A stretch of 50,579 nt of DNA, taken from Zancudomyces culisetae. Lineage: Eukaryota > Kickxellomycota > Harpellomycetes > Harpellales > Legeriomycetaceae. How positions within the stretch are numbered: the first letter of the stretch is position 1; each line of letters begins with the position of its first letter. This document shows, piece after piece, positions 22,230 through 33,700 of the stretch. The stretch covers positions 1 through 50,579 of the forward strand of contig LSSK01001231.1 in assembly GCA_001969505.1 (NCBI GenBank), written 5' to 3'. The notes under the pieces are model-generated. The model worked only from the letters and a program-made list of their open reading frames with translations. It did not search any database and was not told where the DNA came from. The position numbers and the translations under genes are program-made.

Positions 22230-23299
22230 CTATTCAACTCTTTTTGGGAAGGGGATTTCACCTTCAACCATCGATTGATCAAGCCCCAGCTTTTTGAGAC
22301 ACAAGAAATATCTCTCTAATGATACCCGCTTCAAATAACGCAGGATTTTTGCTCTTTTGTGCAGGTAAAAAGTGTATATTCTGCGATTGTGATGGTCTTT
22401 TTTGTGTATCCTCAAGTGATCTGCAAGGTGTATTATTTTCACGGTAAATACAGCAGCTAAAAAGGTAGTGTCAGTTAATACGTACAAACTTTTAGTAATG
22501 TTGGGATGCAATAAATCAGAAAAATGTATACATGTGCGTTTACATGTCAAGCATTATAAATATAGTAACGAAGAAAGAGCTACCTTGCACTTCGGGACTG
22601 GCAGTATCGCCTTCAGTTCTAGCAAAAGACTTTATCGCTAGACCCAAATTATATCTCATAACAGCATTTGCGTCCTGATTACACATTGATACAACTCTGC
22701 TCACCATATCTGCTTGTGTATTCTCCGCCTGTTCCATTTTGGCGTTGGTGTACAAAACACCACCACTGCTCTTAAATTTGAGCGAAGCCTTTGGTGTGTC
22801 CTTCAATATCAGATTTGCCTCGGCCTCAGTGATTCCATTGACATATGCATATGATTTGCTGTCTGTCTGGTCCTGGACGGTTCCAGATTTCTTATCTTGC
22901 TTCCATTCCGAGGTGGTGTAAATTTTTCTATGAATGTTTTTGCTGGGGCTAAGTACCTCATTTGTTTTCAATAGCGAATTTAGAAACTCTGTGTCCTTCA
23001 GTTTTCTATAGTATTCCTCTCGCTCTTTTTCTTTTCTTAATTGTTCCGCTTTGATCCGAGCCAACTCCAGCTTCCTTGGAGATTGTTTTGCTAAGGCTAG
23101 CGATGTCGAATGGATTTTTCGATTTATCTCTATAAAATTACAACCAACACCACTTGTTATTATTGTTATTGAAACATTTTTACATTTTTAGATACTCCGA
23201 TTGAAAGTTGAAGTCGATTGATCTTTTGGTTGCATAATGCTTACCTTTACAAAATAAATCGTTAAAAAGAGTCTTCGAATTTCTGAATCCTTGCAGCAT
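22230..23299 (-). CDS. Mitochondrial ribosomal protein uS15m
   Basis: Exons 23299..23245, 23129..22584 and 22456..22230 (introns 115 and 127 bases) join to 275 residues. The N-terminus (MLQGFRNSKTLFNDLFCKEI then NRKIHSTSLA) is basic and Ser/Thr-rich like a mitochondrial presequence. A long lineage-specific charged middle follows. The C-terminal 75 residues are the S15 domain: VKIIHLADHLRIHKKDHHNR, then LHKRAKILRYLKR and RYFLCLKKLGL. The protein sits in the platform of the small mitochondrial ribosomal subunit, binding 12S/15S rRNA; the yeast counterpart is Mrps28. The first exon was chosen because it supplies an ATG, a consensus donor GTAAGC and the right phase. Confidence 0.9.
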
Positions 23300-23898
23300 C
23301 GCAGTTGGTGGTCAAGAAACGTTTGTTATATCTGGATTTTGTTTTTCTATATAACAAGTATAAATTGATTAATCTCTTGAAAGAATCAACTAGTTTTGTT
23401 TCAACACAAATATTAGCTACTCAATTTTCAGCCCTTGATTGCAGCAATTCTGTTTTTTTTCCTATTGCTTTAGCACTATCCAGCCAAAGCTCTGATTTCA
23501 TAAAAAATTTTCACTTTCACTTTCACTTTCACTTTCAATTTGAATTTGAAATGAAAAAAGATAAAAGATTATTCACAAATCGGATTGTTGATTTCGATTC
23601 TAACAAAATCCCCCAACCGGGTTGCCAAATTCTGTGCGTTCCTTGTACCTGATTGCACGTACTTGAAAGGGGCGGAGGGGAAATATGGGTACCTGAAATT
23701 TTAGCTTAGCTGCCAGTTTTCAAGAAAAATCCAAACAAATTGCTTCAATTTTCTGACTTTTTTTAACAATCTTCATTTACTACTCCATTCAAGTAAGATA
23801 GTGGTTTAGGAGCGAATATTATATCAACTCTTGTTAAATGTATTACCTCAGTGCACAGTTGACGGCTAATTATAAGCCAAAGAACAAAAAATTGTAGA
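23300..23898. other. Intergenic stretch with CACTTT repeat
   Basis: No gene supported. A TTTCAC hexamer is repeated four times at about 23512-23535, followed by an imperfect palindrome around TTCAATTTGAATTTGAA. The segment next to 23300 should be the uS15m promoter. Confidence 0.5.
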
Positions 23899-24273
23899 TC
23901 ATAGACAAAAAATAATAATAAAATAGTTACTTAGGCTACTAGCGATGTTGAAAGTAGAATATTGAAAGTAGGCATCTGATAGTTGTACTCTGTAGCTGCT
24001 CAGATAGCTGTGTTTCTCAGTAGCATCTTGTTGGATGCTCTCTGTTATGCTGGCTTTGATACTGGTTGATCTGGTCTCTGCAAGTGCTTCATTGATTTTG
24101 CGGATTCTTTCTAGTTCGCGGATGAAAATATAATACGAGAAGCACGGCTGTGGTTTTTATTGGCTAGAATATATGTCGCTAATTTTGATTACGTATTTAC
24201 CTTTTGTTTTTGTTAGGCAAAAAAGCGAAAAAACAATAAAATTTGCGTATTTACCAATACCAAAACTCAACAT
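23899..24273 (-). CDS. Possible small two-exon gene, unrecognised
   Basis: Exons 24273..24255 and 24110..23899 join in phase across a 144-base intron (GTAAAT donor, CTAG acceptor) to 76 residues. It reads MLSFGI, then ERIRKINEALAETRS, a helical charged middle and a hydrophobic end NYFIIIFCL. Codon choice over 24110-23940 is clearly more protein-like and GC-richer than the surroundings. The last few codons are AT-rich, so a further intron after about 23935 is possible. It diverges from the proteasome gene with 173 bases between the starts. No family is recognised. Confidence 0.38.
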
Positions 24274-24446
24274 ACACTTTGAATATAAAAAGCATATACG
24301 ATTTCTTTGATTCATTTCATCTTTTTTGAGACTCTTACTAGGAAGAAAAAGGAAACTTTAACAGAATTGGGGCTACATCAAATTGTGTAACTCGATACAT
24401 CCTATACATCAAGTAAAAAAAATAGCAATAAAACGGGTCAATCAAA

Positions 24447-25717
24447 ATGGTAAGACAGTTTCTTCGTTTTCTCAACTTTTTGTTCTAAAACACCCTTTTT
24501 TCATGCCTTTTTTTTTCTACTTGGGCTGAATTTTGATTGTGAAAATGAATACAAAATAGTCGATTATGACAATGAATGGATCGGCCATAGTCGCCATGGT
24601 CGGAAAAAACTGTGTGGCAATAGCAACCGATAAGCGTCTGGGACAGAAAGCATTAACTGTGGATACTAATTTTCAAAAAGTATTTGCAATTACAGACAAA
24701 GTATATATTGGACTGCCTGGATTGGCCACAGATGTACAAACATTGTAAGCTTTTTTACTTATTCGCACAGTTGTGCCATACAAACACGTCTGGCGTTTAT
24801 TTGTGAACAAGGGGTGCACAAATACTGAATTTATTCTAAATGAACACCGTTAATATTTTTACTAGATATGAAAGATTTCGTTACAAAGCAAACATGTATC
24901 GAATGAATGAACAACGAGAGTTGGAGCCAGAGGCACTTTCAAATATGGTATCATCCACTTTGTACAAAAAAAGGTATGTGTATATTTTCATGCCGGCTTA
25001 TTTTTTTAATTTTTAGCGCGCTAGCACATAAAAGTGTGAGTAGAGCTTAAGATAGTTAGTTATCACCACCAGGTCAATAACTTTAAGCGGAATTACAATA
25101 GATTTGGGCCATACTATATCGAACCAATTATTGCTGGACTCGATAAACACAACAACCCATATATTTGCGGAATGGACCTAATTGGATGTTTAGATGTTGC
25201 CAAAGATTTTATTGTTGCTGGCAGTGCTGACGAAAACTTGAAGGGGATGTGTGAAGGGCTATGGGAACCAGATCTGGTAATTATATAAACCAAAAACTAG
25301 AAACGATAGCCGCGACTTTGTTTGATATAATAAAACTAATAATATGTTATAAACAACTTTGAATATAGGAACCCGAAGAACTGTTCGAAACAATATCTCA
25401 GGCTTTACTGAATGCAGTAGACCGTGACGCTCTTAGTGGTTGGGGTGCTGTTGTTCATGTTATGTGAGTTTTCTTGTCTCCTCTCTTACTATTTCATTTA
25501 TTGTAGTTTTTGCATAGGTTTTCCAAATCGTTTCAATTACTAACTTTCGATTTTTTTGTACCTAGAACACCTGACAGAGTTATTACACGAGATCTTAAGG
25601 CCCGTATGGTAAGTGCTTTTATTTACTACGAGGACCAGCTTCCTGTATTTTTATCAACCATAATTGTGAGTTTAATCTAATCAAACCGTTTGATTGCACT
25701 ATACTGTATAGGATTAA
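24447..25717 (+). CDS. PUP3: 20S proteasome subunit beta-3
   Basis: Seven exons: 24447..24449, 24560..24744, 24866..24973, 25102..25276, 25369..25463, 25566..25608 and 25712..25717. They join to 204 residues, one less than the human and yeast proteins. The N-terminus [20 protein letters not shown] parallels human PSMB3 (MSIMSYNGGA). [25 protein letters not shown] and [16 protein letters not shown] are further family signatures. Like other beta-3 subunits it lacks the catalytic N-terminal threonine and is structural within the beta ring. The first exon is only the ATG, followed at once by GTAAGA; the last exon is GAT TAA, restoring the conserved ending ARMD. All junction phases agree. Confidence 0.92.
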
Positions 25718-26674
25718 GATTAGTATTTCAACCGAGCTTTTCGTATCAGCTTTTAATAGTACATTACATGGTTTTTTTTATAGTAATTTTGGAACATCTC
25801 TATCAACGAACATTCCAGAACAAAATAATAATAATAAATAAACACATTCATACTGCTTGTAAAAGGATGGATGCAAAAATCGAACCTACATTCCCATGTC
25901 ACCTGACAGATTTTAATTGAGTTGCAATAATCATTAAATAATCACCTCAGGGCATCTCTGGCGACATAGCAAGCATACAAGGAGTTATTATCACCCTTTT
26001 TTTTTGCATTTTTGTTCAGCTACTAAAGTGGTAAGCATATAGATTACAGCTTAACCAGACAAACTCACAAAACTTGAATGAAAATGGATTTCTGTTACAG
26101 CTTCTCTTTTTTCCTCTCTTACAAAAATAAGGGGAGTTCATTCGGTTGAGCGGCTTTATAGAAGCTAAATTGTGTAATTATGATATTTATTTTGGTGTTT
26201 GGATTATTCCAGGCACTATACTTTGCTAAAAAGAATCTAACTCTGTAAGTGAATAGTTAATAAGCCTAGATGTGCAAAAGTATCAGTATGGTGAAAATTG
26301 CAAAGAAACAGAAAGGAAAAATGCAAAGTGTGATCATCTCAGCCAAGCTTCCAAAGCTAAAAATACACGCGAACCACTGCTATTTCCATGTAGGAAGTGT
26401 TGTTTGCGTACCCATACCAGGTTGAATCCTATACCTCAACACTGATTAGAACATGGATGTGGTTTTACGCGTTCGTGGGTTATCTAATAAGTAATTCAGT
26501 TTGGTTTTAAGTTCCAATACTCTACAGGTTATAAACAAAGGGTCTGATCGACGCCATAAATTGAAGCTCTTCATTGCCCAAGTGTGGCCTTTCAATGGTG
26601 TACAGGTCCAATGAAGCCCATTACCTTCCTGCAAAATCCTACACTAACCTCGATTTCTTTTAAAAAAAAAAGCT
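25718..26674. other. Stretch with weak coding signals only
   Basis: Three weak signals. A plus-strand exon-like block at 25951-26031 (GISGDIASIQGVIITLFF then CIFVQLLKW) has an acceptor before it, a GTAAGC donor after it and an in-phase continuation at 26214-26236, but no start exon. A 44-codon ATG-led basic ORF lies at 26289-26423 (+). A minus-strand open block at 26634-26446, preceded by TTTTGCAG, might be a 3' exon of the pacifastin-like gene, but no convincing donor was found. None is called as a gene. Confidence 0.3.
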
Positions 26675-27070
26675 CTACACAGTCTGGTCCGTTTTGTTCT
26701 TTGTGCACTCGACCTCCCCAACACTGTTACAAAAGCATATTTTTCCGGATACACTGTCGTTCCACACCGAACGTGCCTTATTTCGCTTGATGCACTCTGC
26801 TAACAGATCAAAATCACATTTTTTATTTGTACACTGAGGCTTGTTATCTTTGGTGCATTTACAGATATTGCATTTGTCGGCCGCCGTCCAAGAACCCTGT
26901 TTATAGGCTTTAAGGCATTTTGTTTCTAGTACTACGGCATTTTCGTTGAGTCCTTGTAAATCACTTTTTGGCACCAAGCTGCTATTAATCAAAATGACCT
27001 GAAACAAACCCAAAAATAAAATAAATAGTTGAGGTGCCTTTGCTCCAGCAGCTTTGTATAAGGGCACCAT
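26675..27070 (-). CDS. Pacifastin-like cysteine-rich secreted protein
   Basis: 131 codons, ATG at 27070. A hydrophobic N-terminal segment (LFILFLGLFQVILI, about residues 15-28) looks like a signal peptide or anchor. Then comes C52-X11-C-N-x-C-x-C-T-x6-C-T-x3-C (CNICKCTKDNKPQCTNKKC), the spacing of a pacifastin light-chain unit, a small serine-protease-inhibitor fold stapled by three disulfides. A second stretch, CIKRNKARSVWNDSVSGKI then CFCNSVGEVEC, looks like a decayed or cut-short second unit that lacks the CNxC arrangement and the final cysteine. Pacifastin domains occur in arthropods and some fungi and oomycetes. An inhibitory function is inferred from spacing only. The gene may have a further 3' exon. 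Confidence 0.65.
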   Translation of the reverse strand: MVPLYKAAGAKAPQLFILFLGLFQVILINSSLVPKSDLQGLNENAVVLETKCLKAYKQGSWTAADKCNICKCTKDNKPQCTNKKCDFDLLAECIKRNKARSVWNDSVSGKICFCNSVGEVECTKNKTDQTV

Positions 27071-28430
27071 TTGGTAATTATCAGAGTCTGCTGTTTTATC
27101 TGTATCTACACCCCGAGTCTCTTCTATGAAGCGTAAATTTGCAACAAATCTCTAGCACAATACACATTTATAGTGATATATACTCTTCCTTTAGTAACAA
27201 CAAAAAAAAGGCACCCTCACCTCATATAATAGACGAAATTAAATAACAAAGCTAAACTTGCAATATCAAGCTTTAATTATCCTTTGTGTTAGCAAGTTAT
27301 ATAAAAATTTTTTTTCTTGGCCCATCTTGTTTTCATTTAGCCTTCGCTTTATTATTACATTTTTTCGTAGTTACTTGTTTAGCCTTTTTTCACCACTTCA
27401 ACGTTTTCGGGATAATTTTTTTTCCCTGGCAGTGGATAAATATTTATATTTAAAATTTTCACAACTTCTCGTAAAAAAAAGAAAAGCCCAATCATACCTC
27501 CACACTACTTCTCAAAACTCACATTCATCACCAAAGCAGTTGTCTACCTTTACTTTGCCCAATAGTTTACCAAGTGAATTGTTGTGCAATGTTGGATTAC
27601 ATAAACAAACAGTGTCTGTAATGTAAAATCTTTGGGTGATTTGCAAGATACCAGGTAATTGCTATTTCTTTGTAAAAATAAATAGCGAATTAGAAGCATG
27701 TCACATGAAGTGGAGACAAAAATAGTTGACAGTTAGTTCGCAGTAACTAACTCGCAAGCTTGTTGCACTCAAAATACTCACCCTACCTGTATAATAACGC
27801 AACAACAGATGTGTGCGTTATTTTTTTAGACAGCTTGGCTGCAGCAGGTACATTGTATCTGTACACTCAGCCTCCAAGAATACTCTGCACATTAGCATTT
27901 CCATGTGTGAACGCTGCTCATCAGGAAAAAAAAAAGGCTAATGCTTGGTAATTGTTATATGCAAGGAATTTTTTCTCACAAGTCCGTTAAAGAGGGAGGA
28001 GGGGGGGGCGATATGTAGAGATGAACGCAAGAAAGTGGATGTTTAACTTACCCGAGGCTGCCCCACAGACGTCTATTGTCTACACGGATCTATTTTCAAT
28101 CAAATTGTTTTGTACTTTATGTTTGGTGTGATGTTTACATGATGATCTAAAAGAAGAGTGAGTATATGTCTACCATATATAGTATAGTGTCGTGATTACT
28201 TGCTCCGCGTTCTATTTTCTGGATATAGATGATGCATATGACTTTTTTTGTTTAAGAAAAAAAAGAATTCCAGTGTACATAATCCAAAAGCATTAACAGA
28301 ATAGGAACTAAACTACATTAAGCCTGAAACAAGGCAGAACAGTTAAATATGTTTAGGCAGTATATTATGTACTAGATAGTTTGTACAGTGAATTAGTGGA
28401 AGTTATGTCAATACTGGTGGTCAAATTGCG
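27071..28430. other. Gene-free stretch
   Basis: AT-rich, with a G-run at 28003-28010. The T-rich plus frame at 27258-27626 is regarded as chance. At 28057-28025 on the minus strand a GTAAGT preceded by a GC-richer block (28105-28060) resembles an exon end, but no start or partner exon was found. It includes the promoter of the pacifastin-like gene. Confidence 0.4.
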
Positions 28431-28951
28431 ATGAACCAAGGCCAAAGGACTTGTGATAATTCTACTCTCGAACAAAGGAGATGGGGAGGAGGTGTGAAGT
28501 GTATTTATGGAATAAATCGATGGTGAGTTATTGCAAAACCACAAGCTCTACGAAAAAACAACATATTCTTTAGTTTTTATTTTACTTATCTATTGCAATT
28601 CTTCATTAGGAATTAGCCCTATTTTCCTGTTGAAAATAGAACTGTTTCATATATTTTGTTGCAACAACATCTAGAATAGTTTTAAGGAATTTTTTTGAGA
28701 GAATGGGAAATAGTCCCTTATTCACAATTTTCGATTATTTTTTATACCAGTTACCCCTTTGCTTGTGATGAAATCCTGCCTGCTAATCCAAATTTCAAAA
28801 GCGAGGTAATATCAAGAATGATTTGTCCCGGAATTAAAAAAAATCACCCCGTCTTTCATGTTCTCGATTGAAATATCCATAAAATGGTAAAAATGCCCTC
28901 CTTTTTCCAACTTGCAAACCAAACAAACAGCAAGACAAAGTAAAAAGATGA
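28431..28951 (+). CDS. Possible spliced 55-residue ORF upstream of Mpo1-like gene
   Basis: Exons 28431..28522, 28751..28805 and 28931..28951 join in phase (donors GTGAGT and GTAATA; acceptors TACCAG and AAACAG) to 55 residues: MNQGQRTCDNSTLEQRRWGG, then VKCIYGINRCYPFACDEILP, then ANPNFKSEQDKVKR. Four cysteines are present (C-X6-C-X4-C in the middle). The stop TGA overlaps the Mpo1-like start codon as ATGA (28948-28951). It could be a separate small protein, an upstream ORF in the spliced Mpo1 leader, or chance. No family is recognised. The evidence is matching phases, good splice sites and coding-like composition. Confidence 0.45.
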
Positions 28952-29842
28952 ATGAACTAGTAAATCCCGAATACAAGAGAATTCCCTACAACACAAAGGG
29001 CTACAGATCATTCAAGGAGTTTTATAGCTTCTACCTGGGCGAACATTCAAATGTAGTATGCAGACGCCTTCATGTCATTGGTAAGTATAGCCACAGCCAA
29101 GTGCACACAGTGATTTTGTAGCTTATAGTATTCTCAAAGCAAAGGTTTCTTGGTCTTTGATTTTTGGGGGATATATTGCAAACAAGTATTTATTTTTACT
29201 TGTTTTCTTTTCCCAACCAAACTACCAAACAGTCAACAAGTGCTCATTCCCTTCCCCCCTGTCCAAAGTAACAACAATAATATTAAGGGCCTTAAAAAGT
29301 ACTGATGCGGAAAGTTGAATAACTGGAAGACGTAACTTTTAATCAAGTGTTTTGCTTTAAGCTTGCAAGTTGAAGTTTTAATTGTAAAATTAACGATAAA
29401 AATACGTACAACTATTACATAGGAACTTTCCTATCCCTGTCATCTATGGCTTATTTTGTTTCTAGGGGCGAGTATACAAAAATTCCATTTTCATTCGTAT
29501 TAGGATACTCCTTTGCATGGGTCGGCCACTTTGGTTTTGGTAAGTACATTGGCACGAAGAGTTTTGATGTGATTTTATGTTCTTGTATAGAACTTTTACT
29601 GCCTTGTCGATCAACATTAAAAGTACTCCTCAACCATTTAACAGTGTAAACTCTGTTATGCAAAGTTGTACGATTGTTTTTCAGTATGAATGTTGTATAA
29701 GGTACTGATGGCCGTATACTTATTGTATGTAAAAATATCTGTAGAGAAAAACAAGCCGGCCACATTCAAGCATCCATTTTACTCGTTTATGGGCGATATG
29801 AGACTGCTTTTCGAAGTTTCCACATTCCAGCGCGCATTCTAA
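28948..29842 (+). CDS. MPO1: Mpo1-like (DUF962) membrane protein
   Basis: Exons 28948..29080, 29423..29539 and 29745..29842 (introns 342 and 205 bases) join to 115 residues. Signatures are FKEFYSFYLGEHSNVVCRRL followed by HVIGTFL, GYSFAWVGHFGFEKNKPATF and KHPFYSFMGDMRLLFE, with conserved histidines that bind Fe2+ in this family. Yeast Mpo1 (YGL010W) is an ER dioxygenase that oxidises 2-hydroxy fatty acids during phytosphingosine breakdown. This copy is the short form (yeast 174 residues) with two hydrophobic segments. The ATG at 28948 was chosen as the first in frame; the frame is open a little upstream without an ATG. Confidence 0.88.
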
Positions 29843-30749
29843 GGCAACAGTTTTATTTATTTATTTATTTATTTTCGCCGGTTTAGTTATAATGGTCGAG
29901 GTTTCCAGTATATCTGCTTGACTATAGGAGTTTTATTTAAAAAGCTTAACGAGTTTTTTTTTTAATTGTTTGTTTTTTTTGGAATACCTTTTAAAGTGGA
30001 TATGGTGAGCTTGGCAATAAAACTACATATAAAAGAATAGCAAGTGGTGTAGTTAGTTTGAGTGGCAGCTTTGCTATAACGAGTTCGTATCTACGGTAAA
30101 ATATAGTAGAGTAAGAACGGAAGGTGAAGAGAGAGTGAGGAGAGGAAAGAGGAAAAGAATAATGATGATTTCAACTGTTGTTGAAATTGTTAGGTATCAA
30201 ATGGTAAAGTTGGAGAGGTACTTAGACTAGTTGGCAATAAAGCAAAGGATTCTTACTAGATTTCTGTAGATAATGACCAAGAATATTGTATTCAAAGTAA
30301 AGCTGGAGAATGGGTATTAGATAATTGTGGATTAAACGAAATTAGGCACGATTTCAATTAGATAAACTCAGCAATTTAAACACCAAAAAGAGCAAAGGAA
30401 AAAAGAAAAGAGAAACCCATAATAAATAGTTTGTTAACCAAGTTAAGTAAATAAATAGCTAAATACCACCTTGAAATTGGGCGGTATCGAATCAGTCCGA
30501 TTGAAAGCTATTGACAAGGGGAGGGGTGGAAGAAGTGATAAACCAACTTTTTTTGTAATGTGCTACTACAAGTGATTTCGATAAAGGATAGTGAAAAAAT
30601 AAAGAAAATAAGTGGGTTCTGGATACGAATAAAGCCGAAACAAAAAGAAATATAACATTGCAAACCCATCTTGTTTATAGAGGATTAAGGGTAGAATTAA
30701 ATATTAATAAAAGAAATAGGCGAGAAACAAAAGAAAGTGGGCACAAATA
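29843..30749. other. Upstream region of the Trs120-like gene
   Basis: No gene seen. A TTTA repeat lies at about 29856-29873. From about 30110 the plus strand becomes strongly purine-rich and stays so into the Trs120-like CDS, suggesting a long leader. Confidence 0.5.
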
Positions 30750-33700
30750 ATGGATGAACAAGGTGAAACCCAAGTAAAGGAAGAGAAAAAGAGGATACAA
30801 GTAAAAGATGAGCGAAAAAGTGAAGAGGGAGCAAAGAAAAGAGACAAGGACAGACGAAAAAGTAAAAAAGGAATAGAAGGGCAAGAAAAAGAGGAAGAAA
30901 AAGTAAAAGAGAAGAATGGTGATGGTACTGCGAATAATGGTGGGAATAAGGAAGTGAAGGAGGCCGGGGAAGGAACCAGCAAAAAGAAAAAGAAAAGAGA
31001 GGAAAAAAAGGATATGGAAGCATTTAGAAGACAGAAAAAATATAATGGAATTGGATTGACAGAGGCAGGGGAAATACGGGTGCTGGTTGTGGGACTTGGG
31101 AAGCTTAGGAAAGAGAAATGGGAGAAATGGGAAGCAAAACTCAAACAGTACAGTAGAGTCAAAGCACATGAATTTGTTCCTTATATGGAGGGAGAGATCC
31201 CAAGCTATTACTCAGGAAAGTCAGGGACGGATACCGAAATACGGTTTAAATTTGTGAGGGAATCCGAAAAGGAGGTAGAAAATCTACAAGCTTTTCAAGC
31301 AGAAAGGCAAATACTGGGAATAATAGGGGTGATTGATTGTAAGGTAGAGGCAGGCACGATTGAAGAGGCGTATGGGGAATTTGTAGAGGAGTTATCAAAA
31401 AACACAACGGCAGTGGGATTCAAGTGCTTTGGGTTTGATTGCCAGCAAGATACGATAGGAGTTGAGGGAGTTGTGCAAGTTCCAAAGAAAGAGGTGAAAG
31501 GGAATGAATTTTTGAAGCAGCAAATGAGTGAGTTTGCGGGGATGGTAGTTACTGCGCTGAATATGATGGCAGATTCTATAGAGAAACAGACAACAAAAAG
31601 AGGGGAAAGTCATGGTAGGAATGTGGGGAGTAATAAGGAAGGAGCTAGAAAAGATGAAAGAGAAGCAGTAGGATATGAGATGGCGAGATACATGTCAAGC
31701 AGGAGCGCAGGTAGTGCATATTCAACGGTTGAGACGGGGGATGATGACGATGAAGAAGAGCAAAACGAGGATGGGGAGGAGGGAATAAAATCAAGAGGGG
31801 GTAGAGAAGAGAAGAGAATAGAAAACAAACTTGTGGTGACTGAGAGTAGCCAAGGAAGAATCAAGAAACTGGAAGGGGATTTGTTGCTGATGGCAGGACG
31901 AGTTACAGAGGCGGTGGCGGCATACCGAATGAGTATAGGATACAGCCTGACAAACGAAGACAGTTTATGGCAAGGGTGTGCGCTTGAAGGGTATGCGAGT
32001 TCGTTATTTTTGATAAGCGGAAAAGAAAGCGAACAGAGTTTTTTGGTGGCATTATCGATGTGTCCACCAGAGACATCGGTGTCTGGATATACACTAAAGG
32101 AAGTAGGGGGTATGGGAGTACTATCTACCAAAGCAAGGAATCCTGAGGAACTTGGAGCAGTATCAGCAGTAGCAGCAATGGCAACAGCAGCAACAGCAAC
32201 AACGAGTAGGAGAGATCCAGCAGCAGGATTTATAGGCGAAACAGGAGTTCACTCACTGGTTAGCGAGATTGCAGAGCGATTTACAGAGGTGATACTTTTA
32301 TACGAAAGAAGCTATACGTATGCACCACTGCTTCATTCAGAGGCATGTTTGAGACGAGCAATGTTGCAGTTGCTGATAGAGCATGGGAGAGAAGATGGGC
32401 AGCGGTTGAAACGGATGATTGCAGACATCTATGAGGGCAAGCCAATAGACCAGGTAATAGAGGAGGAAAAGGGAAGTTTGAGGATTGGGGCGGGTACAGA
32501 GATAGCAGCGTGGATTCAGCGAGGGTGGACGCAGGCTGTTATGGGACTTCAGCTGCGAGACTTGATGCGGTTATCGGCGACAATTTCGATGATGTTTAGA
32601 CTGATAGGATATCACCGAAAGGAAGGGTTTTTCCTTAGACAGCACTTGTTATTGGTTCAGCCATTGATCCAGCGGAAAAACGAAAAGACTGGTGGGGGGA
32701 ATGTGGCAAAGAGAGACAAACGTGAGGTAGAAATGCAGCGGCGGATAGTGGGTAGTTTGGGGACGTTGGTTCGACTATACCAAGTTGGACAGAAACTGAC
32801 AGGGATCAACGATAGTGTTGAGCTGAAACAAAGAAGCTACTGGCAAAACAATAGTGAGGAGATGAAACAGATTGAGAAAGCAGAGAAGCGTGGGCAGATA
32901 TGGAAAGGATGGAACGATTTGCAGATTGATGTATTGAAAGAAAGCATGGCTATAACAGAGAGTATTCCGACATATGCACACAGTATGGCAGCGGCGTTTA
33001 GGTTGCAACAGAGCTTGAGGAAACAAGAAGAGGCGTTGCAACAGAGCCTTGATGTGGTATTGGGAAATGGAAACAATCCGCGAAAGGAAGAGGAAATGAG
33101 ATTAGAGTTGAACCGTATTCAAAAGGATCAGCAGAAACTGATGCAGTATTTAGAAGCCATGGCTGAAGTATACCATCAGAAATACCATTTCAATCCAAAT
33201 GTTATGGACAAGGCCAGCCACGAAAAAGACGATGAAAAGGAGCGAGACATTCCCGCGTTGATGGCTGGCTTGAGTGACGACATTTTGATTAAAAACAACT
33301 TGTCTGAGAACTGCAGTTTAAACAATCGTGCCAAAGTAGCTGGTCGAGATTGGATGGTAGTTGGTGACTCGCTTAATGGTGTATTACAGAGTGTAAATAT
33401 TCTTTTGGCTACAAACAAGAATCAAAAAATCGAGTTTATAAAAGTAAATACAAAACCAAAACCAGGCAGTATTGGTGATGGTAATACTATTAGTCATCAA
33501 AAATCGGCAGATAAAAAGGTATTTTTATACAAGCCAAATGCCGGGCATGGAAGTGGAAATGATGGTGATGGCATGGGTATTGGTATTGGTATCAGTACTG
33601 GTATTGGTGGTAGAAGTATAAGTGATGGATTCAACGTGTATAGGCAGAGGGTGATGATTAATGGGGAGGAAGCAGAATTTGAAATGGTTTTTAAAAACAA

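Noticed and set aside
26446-26634. Minus-strand open block as a separate gene
   Set aside because: No start codon in a good context; possibly a 3' exon of the pacifastin-like gene but no suitable donor was found.
27258-27626. 122-codon plus-strand frame
   Set aside because: Starts at a non-ATG codon in T-rich DNA; the Phe/Leu/Ser-rich product shows no domain or splice support.
30675-31169. Long pyrimidine-rich frames antisense to the Trs120-like gene
   Set aside because: They are the mirror of a purine-loaded coding strand and consist of Phe/Ser/Leu/Pro runs.
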